64,000 nucleotides of DNA. Source: Brasenia schreberi (Eukaryota; Streptophyta; Magnoliopsida; Nymphaeales; Cabombaceae). The notes beneath the pieces are model-generated. The model was not told where the DNA came from, made no database searches, and saw only the letters and a program-made list of their open reading frames with translations. Positions 45,308-54,610 of this stretch are shown here, in pieces. The translations under genes and the position numbers were made by a program. The stretch lies in contig JAYKKT010000040.1 in the NCBI GenBank assembly GCA_036023115.1, positions 5,925,001-5,989,000 of the forward strand, in the 5' to 3' direction. The stretch's first letter is position 1. Each line of letters starts with the position of its first letter.

Positions 45308-46763
45308 ACAAAAACAACAACTACAACAACTAAGCCTTTTCCCATACTAGATGGGGTTGGCTACATGGATTCTTCATTTCCACATAGCCCTATCATGTGC
45401 CATGTTAGTAGGTAACTCACAATAAGCTAGATCATTCTTTATTGTTTCTTTCCAACACTTTTGTGGTCCTCCTCTACCTCTTTTAATACTTTCAAAATCT
45501 AGTTTTTCATACATTCTTAAAGGTTGTTCTTTTGATCTTCTTTGTATATGTCCAAACCATCTTAAACGATATTCTCTCATTTTATCCTTTATTGGTGCCA
45601 CTCCTCATTTGTTTCTAATAACCTCATTATGTATATGGTCTTTTCTTGTATGACCACTCATTCATATCAACATCTTCATTTCTGTCGCAGACATCCCCAA
45701 CACTCAGAACCATAAAACATGATAGATCTAATTGCTGCACAATAATATTTACCTTTTAACTTTAAAGGTATCTTCTTATCACAAAGAATACCTGAAGCTC
45801 CTCTCTATTTTAACCAACCAGCATTAAGCCAATTTTATTTTTATTTTTTTTGTCCTCTGAAGTAATGGTGATGGATGAGTTAACAAAACATATTCAAGAT
45901 GAAGTACCTTGGTGTATGTTATTTGCAGATGACATTGTATTAGTGGAGGAGTCTAAGGAAAAAGTTAATAGAAAATTGGAACTATGGAGAGAAACATTAG
46001 AAAGCAGAGGCCTCCGACTTAGTAGAACAAAGACAGAATATATGGAATGTAAGTTTGATCATTTGATTAATTCAAAGGACATAGAAATTAAAATTGGCAC
46101 ACATTGCATTCCCCAAAAGGAAAGTTTTAAATACCTAGGGTCAATTTTTCAGAGTGATGAAAGAATTGATAGAGATGTTACACATAGAATAAATGCTGGT
46201 TGGTTAAAATGGAGAGGAGCATCAGGTATTCTTTGTGATAAGAAGATACCATTAAAATTAAAAGGTAAATATTATAGAGCAGCAATTAGGCCTGCCATGT
46301 TTTATGGTTATGAGTGTTGGGCAGTTAATCATCAACATGTACAAAAGATTCTGTGACAGAAATGAAGATGTTGAGATGGATGAGTGGTCATACAAGAAAA
46401 GACCGTATACATAATGAGGTTATTAGAAACAAATTAGGAGTGACACCAATAGAGGATAAAATGAGAGAACATCGTTTAAGATGGTTTGGACATATAAAAA
46501 GAAGATCAAAAGAAGAACCTGTAAGAAGGTTAGAAAAACTAAATTTGGAAAGTATTAAAAGAGGTAGAGGACAACCACAAAAGTGTTGGAAAGAAACAAT
46601 AAAGAATGATCTAGCTTATTGGGAGTTAACTGCTAACATGGCACACGATAGGGATCTGTGGAAACAAAGAATCCATGTAGCCGACCCCGTCTAGTATGGG
46701 AAAAGGCTTAGTTGTTGTTGTTGTTGTTTGTCCTCTGAAGTAACCAAATGATCAAACTTACAT
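45308..46763 (-). mobile_element. Outer RTE LINE (copy 8) containing copy 9
   Basis: Oriented minus. An AAC-rich tail at 45308-45330 is followed by the RTE 3' domain (45374-45601 frame, [15 protein letters not shown]). The body continues to 45848 and resumes at 46744-46763 after the nested copy. Its 5' end lies in the ATGGAATGTAAGTTTGATCA region, so only ~600 bases of element are present. Confidence 0.9.
45866..46726 (+). mobile_element. Inner RTE LINE (copy 9), inserted in copy 8 in opposite orientation
   Basis: A 5'-truncated plus copy starting at GGTGATGGATGAG and ending in TTG repeats. The frames 45850-46356 and 46353-46694 join with a one-base indel at ~46350. They encode FADDIV, the [10 protein letters not shown] segment and the C-terminal [12 protein letters not shown] / [12 protein letters not shown] domain. 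Target duplication TTTGTCCTCTGAAGTAA is at 45849-45865 and 46727-46743. Among the youngest-looking copies here. Confidence 0.93.
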
Positions 46764-46780
46764 TCCAGAAAGGATCATCT

Positions 46781-47440
46781 CTTTGTACATATTTTTTGTT
46801 AGCTGGCTAACTGGTGGGGATATGCCCAACCTCACTCTTGTCTTGAAGGAGGGAGCCAGCATTCATGAAACGTCTTTTAGCAGTTATATTACAGTAAGTT
46901 CGTATGTTTTATATGCAAGCATGGCATGGCAGTGATCTAATATTCCACTAATAATCATGTCAATGTTCATCCAAAATATTGATGATTGCTGAGTAAGTTC
47001 TTATTATTGTTTCTTTGCCCTTGTGTTGTATCCCCGTTCGTGTTAGTTTGTCTAGCAAAATGCACGAAACTGACTAATCTCGTTTTATTTTGATGTGTCC
47101 ACAACTTGTGGTCTTTACTGAGAACTGGACTCTCCTGCTTTCAGAAACGAATACATCAGATTGAGTCCCATTTAGGCCTCACTTTTCATTGGATGTTGGT
47201 CATTTGATTCATAGTTTACATTGGAAGAATGATCGGCAGTGGAGCATCAGCCACCGGAGAAAGGATACCATAATCTATGGTTGTTCAGTTGGCAATGTTT
47301 GGAGTGAAGCTACTTCTCTGCGTACTGCAACGTTCAGTTTTCTTCTTGAATTACTTCATTACCAGTTTTCAGGGTGTTTTATCCTTCGGGCTTGGATTGC
47401 AGATGAATTCCTTGTAACTGTAATTGTTAGACGTCTGCCT
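46781..47440. other. Intergenic, one unassigned short ORF
   Basis: The plus frame 47189-47458 (89 codons, MDVGHLIHSLHWKNDRQWSI) has no recognised domain and ends inside the tandem duplication that follows. Probably not a gene. Confidence 0.3.
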
Positions 47441-47703
47441 AATCCTATGGCCTCCTAGCTACTATCACTACATTAATTTTTTTATGTTGAATAATCGTGC
47501 ATTAACTTGGTCCCAAAATCATGCTTGATGTGCATGGGAGAATATTCCATGGCCTCCTAGCTACTATCCTATGGCCTCCTGTGCATGGGAGAATAATCCT
47601 ATGGCCTCCTAGCTACTATCACTACATTAATTTTTTTATGTTGAATAATCGTGCATTAACTTGGTCCCAAAATCATGCTTGATGTGCATGGGAGAATATT
47701 CCA
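47441..47703. repeat. Local tandem duplication of a 109-bp unit with a scrambled spacer
   Basis: 47441-47549 and 47595-47703 match along 109 bp. The 45-bp spacer between them is itself made of pieces of the unit (TGGCCTCCTAGCTACTATCC and GTGCATGGGAGAAT). Confidence 0.92.
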
Positions 47704-48510
47704 CATTCGGCTCCTCGTATCACGTCGGACTCTCGTTTAAAACAGTAAGATCAAGCGAATGATGGACATGAGTATGGTCTTCACTCTATCTTCTTAGGAA
47801 AGTAATTCTAAGTCTCCATGTTTTTCTAAATGAGAACCTAATGAACTCGGTTACAATTGATAAAGTGTAATTATTATGGTTTTCTAGGTCTTCTTGTATG
47901 AATAATCTCCATCTTCATATACCATTCTTTGTTACGATTGTGAAAAGCATGTCACTCTAGCCATGGTTCAATACATGAGCCATCATTGTGGCAAGGGTCT
48001 GTCGTGGGTAAGGCCACCAGGTCGCCTTAGGGCCCCATTCTAAACTCATAATTCCCGTTCTAGGCCCCAAGATTTTTGAGATAACACATAGCCCTTTAGG
48101 CCCCAAATTTGAAGGCTACACTCACAATATATAATCCCCATATTCGATCTTTGGTTTATGCCTCGACTTGTGTTGAGCCACGCCTGCATTATGAACTTTG
48201 CAAAAACAACCAAAAGTCTGTTACAGATTCAGATAATCAAAGCCAAAGTATAGTGAAAATATGATGCAGCGGAGAGAACAAAAGAGGTCAACTTGAAAGT
48301 GACACCTTTTCGTATCACTTTTGGTGGACACAATAAGATGCCTTCAACTCTTAAAATTGATATCACGAATTGCATTGAAGTCGTCGATTTCCAACCGGAA
48401 GAAGCTAAAATTTTGAACGAGGATGCCTAATTTCCGATCATCATTTTTTCCCGATCCAGCATGTCAACCACGCTTCGGATACTTTGCTAAAATTTTGCAC
48501 GACATCGACC
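47704..48510. other. Intergenic upstream of the H3 fragment
   Basis: Contains several TAGGCCCCA / GGGCCCCA words at ~48025-48110, of unknown origin. No N-terminal histone sequence was found here. Confidence 0.35.
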
Positions 48511-48958
48511 CAGAGTTTTGTTCGTGAAATTGCTCAAGATTTCAAGGTAGGAAAATCTTTTGCTTAGAAATTTTGTTGGCTTTTGGCTATTTTCGGTCTT
48601 TGTATGAAATCTTTTGCCCTTTTTTTAAGACGTTTGTTGGTGCTTCATCATGAAGCCTTTGACGCGCTTTGTTTTTCTTCTTTGGGTTTTTCTTACTATT
48701 TGACATTTGATTTTCTTTATACTTCTTCATTTGTGGACCTTTTGATGAGGGCACTCGCAGTTTTCATTTTCCGGTTGATTGTTGCAGACCGATCTTCGTT
48801 TCCAAAGTCATGCTGTTCTAGCCCCTCAGGAGGCTGCTGAAGCTTACCTTGTGGGTCTTTTTGAGGACACCAACCTTTGCGCCATCCACGCTAAGCGGGT
48901 TTCTATCATGTCCAAAGACATCCAACTGGCACGGCGAATTCGTGGCGAGAGGGCTTAA
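48511..48958 (+). pseudogene. Partial histone H3 gene (last two exon pieces, intron retained)
   Basis: 48511-48546 encodes QSFVREIAQDFK and is followed by a GTAGG donor. After a 241-bp intron ending TTGTTGCAG, 48788-48958 encodes [38 protein letters not shown] and [18 protein letters not shown], then a stop. This is the C-terminal ~half of histone H3, with the intron position known from plant replacement-type H3 genes. The N-tail and first helix are absent upstream. Changes include L to P in LALQEAAE, T to S and P to S in VTIMPKD. A genomic (not processed) fragment, presumably non-functional. Confidence 0.88.
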
Positions 48959-48991
48959 TCTTCTCCTTTGATCTCTATGCCGTTTTATGCA

Positions 48992-49363
48992 TCAATTGGT
49001 GCTTGTTGATCTATATGTTGGTCTTTTTTGGTTCTCTTCTTTTAAGATAATTCGGCTGATTGTGGTATTCTGTCTTGTGTTGCTGAAGCAACTTGTTGCA
49101 CATAGATTACAAGCTGATTGTCCTTTTGGTTCTTTGCGATCTGCTAGTGTATCCTGTTCTTTAACTGGATGTTTATTCTCTTGTGGTGAAATGGTAGTGA
49201 TCAGGTTGCCTGTTGCATCTTTTCTCATGAACTTTTTTGGTCTCTTGGGTTGTCCTTCGCTAGCAACTCTTGCGTTCTTTTGTTGCACGTCATTTTTTCT
49301 CTTGGAGAACATCATAGCCGCTTGTAAAAGAGTCTTCTCTTGATTGCGGAATCCAAATGCCAT
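48992..49363 (-). CDS. Hypothetical ORF, 123 aa, basic and Lys/Gln-rich
   Basis: Starts MAFGFRNQEKTLLQAAMMFS, then KRKNDVQQKNARVASEGQPK. It has four Cys and no obvious domain or signal. The opposite strand is also open over the same span, so the frame may be chance. It lies between the H3 fragment and the inverted PNM1 copy. No family is recognised. Confidence 0.25.
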   Translation of the reverse strand: MAFGFRNQEKTLLQAAMMFSKRKNDVQQKNARVASEGQPKRPKKFMRKDATGNLITTISPQENKHPVKEQDTLADRKEPKGQSACNLCATSCFSNTRQNTTISRIILKEENQKRPTYRSTSTN

Positions 49364-49453
49364 TTTCTCTTGGTGTGCCGCCCAATGAATCTTAATGAGT
49401 CTGTTGACATAGGTCTTTAGAGCAAGATATCATAGGGATTTGTGAACTGATTT

Positions 49454-49591
49454 GCAAGAAACGTATGTGATAGATGTCTATTGTAGAACGAGTAAGAAGA
49501 ACAAAGGAACCTTTTCAGAAGCAACGGTCTCTGAGGTGGATCGTCTTTGTACGAATCAGCTGCCACCTATGAGTCGGCTTGCTGTTCTGGT
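49454..49591 (-). repeat. Inverted copy of the PNM1 promoter and start region
   Basis: ~138 bp match 41611-41747 in reverse complement with only a few differences; about 70 bases around the upstream ATG differ at one position. The copy includes the 41678 ATG and ~23 codons (MLLKRFLCSSYSFYN region), then leaves homology. High similarity suggests recent origin. Confidence 0.88.
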
Positions 49592-49772
49592 CTGAAACTC
49601 GATTCTAGTAATCTTTCACTACGGTGAAAGAACCAATCAAGGAGCTGAGGCGAGACTTATTTTCTACTGTTATTTGTTAATTCTGCCAATGTCACCTATC
49701 TCAACAATCTTAATGAGTTTACCGCACCCATTTGGGAAATATTGAAATGGCTCGCGTTTGTTTCGAGAGAGA

Positions 49773-50168
49773 GCAACGATGCTGCATGCAAGTTTCCTCT
49801 TGAATCGGATTTCGGCAGTTTCAACCTAGAAATTACTGCCATCTCCGATCTCTCATTCGCAACTTATCGGGTTTTTCGTTTTCACGAAGTTTTTGACCCA
49901 AAAAAACTGGAAGATGAAAAGAAAAACCCGTAAGTATGGAATTGGAACTGAACTGAGGAAGATTGACATGCAACGATGCTGCATGCAAGTTTCCTCTTGA
50001 ATCGGATTTCGGCAGTTTTAACCTAGAAATTCCTACCATCTCCGATCTCTCATTTGCATCTTATCGGGTTTTTCGTTTTCACGAAGATTTTGACCCCCAA
50101 AAAAACTCGAAGATGAAAACAAAACCATGTAAGTATGGAATTGGAACTGAACTGAGGAAGATTGACAT
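49773..50168 (+). repeat. Tandem duplication of a ~197-bp unit
   Basis: 49773-49969 and 49970-50168 are near-identical head-to-tail copies starting GCAACGATGCTGCATGCAAG. Each carries the same short plus frame (NDAACKFPLESDFGSFNLE, ISDLSFATYRVFRFHE). The frames are 63 and 83 codons with separate ATGs (49742, 49963). The unit is not a multiple of three, so the copies are not one continuous frame. Function unknown. Confidence 0.88.
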
Positions 50169-51310
50169 GTACGTGTTAAGTGGTACTTCTCTCATTATTT
50201 TGAGTATGGTTTGACGATATGAGCATCCGTGACATCTGTCTGATGAAACCTTCCACTGGCCAAACGATATTGCTACCAACTGTTTGAAGGCGAACGGCCA
50301 CTTTTCTTTGTGTTCAGGACTTCATGGTGGACTAGCAGTGATGTGCTGTCGGGTATCTTTTGTTCTCTACGATTAATGGAGCGGGTACGGGTTGTTTCAT
50401 ACTCAGTTTCAACCTTAATAATGTTTATAAAATTAAAAGTATCTTTTAGTTAAATCTTGTCATTTGTGTATTTAATTCGAGCAATTGAAATTTCACATCT
50501 TATACTTGAAAGCACAAAGACCCACATGGGATTACTATGAGCACATCTTTTCTTTAAAAAATACTCAAATTATTCCTCAAATAAATAAATTTTCCCTCTC
50601 ACACTTAATAACGGCATCTCTCTTCCTACACCCAATTTCGATGAGGGTCTATTTTGCTAGATAGATGTTTTACTTAGCATTGTTGTCTTTTTTGAAGTGA
50701 TCTAACGTTGTTTTTGCAGTATACTTGTATGAATCTTGTCGAATAAAAAGAAAGAAGAAAAGCAAAATAAAAATCAAGAAACATATAAATTTTTAATAAG
50801 GGAGACGCACTTCTTTTTGTTTTGATTATAGTAAAAAATAAATCAATACTTCAAATAAACGACAAAAAACATATCAAATTATTGAAACACTTCAAATCGG
50901 CTCCCTTCTTCCTTTTTTTCTTCATCTTCTTCTTCTCGTTTCTTCTCTATTTTCTTTTCTTTTTTATTGGATTCAAAGCATTATAAGATGGTGAATGATT
51001 CAATATCGTGCATTGGATCAAGCTTCAAGTCGTGGGTCATCGAAAAAATGGTATGACATGGTCGATGGTAAGAAGGAAACTAGGAAAGGAAGAGGGAGAG
51101 GTAGAAGATTTTGAGATATCAAGGGTATCTGGGTAATTTTTAATTTTAGGAGTAAAATCATAATCACAATAAAAAAGAGTGTGTGGATAGTAAAAAAAAT
51201 ATGTGTATCAATTATTTGTTATATATGTAAAAAGAGAGGAAGTCAATACAAGGAAGTTTTTCAAGCCTCAAACTTATAGGTGAAAATTCTTTACATTTAT
51301 ACATATAATG
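50169..51310. other. AT-rich intergenic region
   Basis: No coding or clear repeat signal apart from poly-pyrimidine tracts near 50900-50960. Confidence 0.35.
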
Positions 51311-51317
51311 TGTTTGT

Positions 51318-51321
<4 letters not shown>

Positions 51322-51390
<69 letters not shown>
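51322..51390. repeat. Compound (TA)n(GA)n microsatellite
   Basis: A run of TA (51322-51357) passes directly into a run of GA (51358-51390). Confidence 0.93.
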
Positions 51391-51394
<4 letters not shown>

Positions 51395-51766
51395 AATAGC
51401 GATCCTTAAAAATCTAAATTATTAATGCTTTAAGATGGATGATTAAGTTTAAAACAAAAAGTACATGTGTGAGATTTTTAAAATATGACAAATAAATAAC
51501 ATGTTAAACATATTAAACTTTATATATATATTACATTATATTGTATCTAGGATATGCTAAAAGAATTATAGAAGCGAGTTCTTTTTGTGCGTGGCCAGCT
51601 TCCCTACTACTATGGGATCAAATCTAGGTTGGCAATTTCACACCCGACGTGAAATCTGGATGAACAAGTAATCAATGGATAAACAAAATTGTGTAGCATT
51701 AAGGGTGACCTGTTCTGAATCAAGTATTTTTAAGCACGGATGAATCTGTGTATGAACTAACCACCA

Positions 51767-51770
<4 letters not shown>

Positions 51771-51835
<65 letters not shown>
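51771..51835. repeat. Compound (CT)n(AT)n microsatellite
   Basis: A CT run (51771-51802) passes into an AT run (51803-51835). This is the reverse-complement layout of 51322-51390, 450 bp away. Confidence 0.93.
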
Positions 51836-51840
<5 letters not shown>

Positions 51841-51999
51841 CATGATCATAATAAGTAGTGCAAGATTGTAGCCAAGTTAAATTTTTTAATTCGAAATGTA
51901 ATTTTTGTAGAAAAGAAAAGAAGAATACTTTCTTTTGGTCAAAGTAATTTGATAACATGAAGGTGGTCCAAACCAAGTTTTTTTTCCCCATTGTTTCTC

Positions 52000-52879
52000 T
52001 TGATTTTTTTTTTAATGTATGATTGCTTGATGCATTTCCCTACAATTCTAAACATACCGCTTCTATGACATGTCTAGGGATCTCAAAAACATAAGTCCTT
52101 TAGGACAGTAGACAAGGAAGTTTAACAAAGTACTTCCTCGCTTATATGTCCATCCGCTTGGCATGATAGTGCATCCCGTCTCTTTTCATGACTTTCTCAA
52201 AGTCGAACAATACTCTTGTACTTTTAGGACAGTCTTATCTAATAGTTTTCTTCTCACCTTTCTATAAGGTGACATCTTATACTGATATGTATCGGGTTTC
52301 TTGAAGCAATTCACCACGAATCCACGATAAGGATTATGCCAACAACTCGCCGCTAAGCCTCACACAAGACTTAGATAAGAGGAACAAGGGATAAGAAGGA
52401 CTTGGCAAGAAACCCTACTTGAAATTTGCAAGACTTTTATTATCTCAAGAATGGTTGAAGAAGATGTCCTTCAACACCGTCCTAAAGGAGGTATTTATAG
52501 AGTTAGAGAGGCCTTATTGGACATGCCTACAAGGAAACCTGGCCTTAGAGATTTGTAAAGTTTCCAATGCCTACCACCTGTGGTTTTCTTTGTACAAAAC
52601 TTACTAAATACATTCCTGATACTGAAAATAATAATGGATATAGGCCTTATTATAGGCAAGTAATAAAGAAAAAAAATGGGTTTGACTTGACATATTGAGA
52701 CTACTTGGATTTTAGCCAAGTAATGCAATTTACATAGAATTCACTCGTGACAATTTTAGAATGTGTGGGAGCTTCTTCAATTGAATCAAGTTATTCACCA
52801 GAATAACAATGGATTACTTCAACTTCAGTTGGACGAAGGCACGTTAAATTACAAAAGGTGGAGTTTTATTTTGGTGTGA
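52000..52879. other. Unassigned stretch, possibly LTR-like
   Basis: A TATTTATAG TATA-like box at ~52491-52499 follows CT/AG-rich sequence, and the composition resembles an LTR or leader. No second copy or internal domain was found in the window. Confidence 0.3.
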
Positions 52880-54297
52880 GACGTATCTTGGATTGGGTCA
52901 TGGGTCCTTCAACTCGTCCCATTGTATTATTGGAACATGAGCCAATGGTTGCGTCCGGATTAAAGTCATTTGAACTTGGTTTGGTGTTCGGGTTTAAAGT
53001 AAATGAGTTAGAGTCGATGTCCTATCATATACCCTAGACAAATGTTAGCAACAACATCTACATTAAATGGAATGCATGCATCATAAAACCATCTCCCCAC
53101 TACAAGGTTTGCCTACTCATGCAATTGCTGTGAAGCCATGCGAGAATAAGATCTTCCTCTAGTACTTCCTTTTTTACGACTTTCAACCTCTTCTACAACC
53201 CTCTTTCCTCTAGTTGTAAGTCAAGAACTTCTATTAACAACCTTTGTTATATCATGAGAAGGGATGCTATCACTAAGTCTAACATCATTGTTCTCTTCCT
53301 CAAACATCTATATATCGTCCTTTTGTTGTCTCTTCTCAACTATACTCTAAATCATTTGGAGACATTGTCATTTAATGGTTTTTGACACTTTCCTAACTTT
53401 GTTGGTGCAAGGAGTAACTTCTTTCCTAGTCCCTTTCAAGTGATGTTTAAAACGAGAAATTTCATCGCTAATCACCTTCGCACAAAAAACACATATGATT
53501 TTCAATATATTTTCCTCAACTGTTGTATTCACACACACTTCATAAGTTCATATATTGTCATTTAAAAAAAGAAAAAATAAATAACAAAAGAAAACACCAA
53601 TTATAAAGAGAAAACATAAAAAACCTATACCACAACCACGATAATGTTGGTGTTGCTACTAACGGAGCGATGATAGCGTTGGAGACCATTGAAAACCATT
53701 AGAGATGCTATTGATGAGGTTGAAGACCTAAAACGAAAGCCAGAAACCTCATAGAAACATGAATTTCTATTGAGTCAAGGTCCCTGGGTGTATTGTATGT
53801 ATCGTGTGATACAAGTTGTATCTTTTACGATACAATACCTTGTATCATATCGTGAAGTCCCACAATACGATACATATGATACGGTGTGAAACCGAGGACA
53901 CTGAGTGCATCCACTTGTGATTTGTTGGTAAGCCAGTTTATAGAAACAAATCATGATTCTCATTCTCACGTCATTTAAGGCAAAGTAAAAAAGAGAAAGC
54001 AAAACGAGAAAAATGATGATGTGTGCAATCCTAAAGAAGGTATCTTGGAGGGTTTGGGCTCTAAATCCCTAGAGGGTGTGCAATATGGAGCCATTGGGAG
54101 ACCGGTTCCAAAGGGCTCAATGGTTCCATTTTGAGGTTGAGTTAAATATGCTCTTAGTGTTATCTTTGGTTTTCTTTCATTATTGCTCTTTCATGTTTTT
54201 AGAGATCTTGTGGAAGAAATCAGTTAGGACAGAGGAAAGCACAACAGGTATCAAAGGTTCTTGTGGTATGCTTCAATGCGACACCTAATGCACAATT
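52880..54297 (-). repeat. Inverted duplicate of the hAT remnant and Copia flank (copy B)
   Basis: Reverse-complement match of ~11905-13291. It includes the BED-like part (~53440-53500), the GATACAAC word cluster (53780-53890) and the segment ending CACAATT next to the Copia LTR. The transposase is cut off at 52880, while copy A continues to ~13620. Confidence 0.85.
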
Positions 54298-54610
54298 TGT
54301 TGAAGGATTGAATTCATAGTAGTTGTTTCTTTATTCATTCTGTTATCATTAGTGTTTAATTTTTGTTCTTAGTTGTTGATTTTAAAGGTTCCTTTAAATT
54401 AGTTTTCATTAATGACACTTATGTAATAAATTCTTTTGTAATGCTGATTATAAGTGGGAAACCCTATCAGCTGACTAATTATAATGAGAAGAGAGAGAAA
54501 TAGGGAAGAAAGTGAAGGGCAGTGGCTCAATACATGAGATTGCACACCAAATTTTCATCTTTAATCAATTAATACATATTTTGATCTCATAAACTTTATT
54601 GGAACCAACA
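54298..54610 (+). repeat. 5' LTR of Copia B
   Basis: Begins TGTTGAAGG and ends CCAACA. It has no RTE insert, and so represents the pre-insertion state of the 10142-11904 LTR. Confidence 0.9.

Larger units (their letters stand above)
45291..46780. repeat. 17-bp target duplication around the outer RTE of a nested pair
   Basis: TCCAGAAAGGATCATCT occurs at 45291-45307 and 46764-46780 as a perfect 17/17 match, framing RTE copy 8. Confidence 0.93.

Noticed and set aside
48511..48958. A CENH3 (centromeric H3) gene
   Set aside because: The visible half follows canonical H3 ([27 protein letters not shown]) without the loop and helix changes expected of CENH3.
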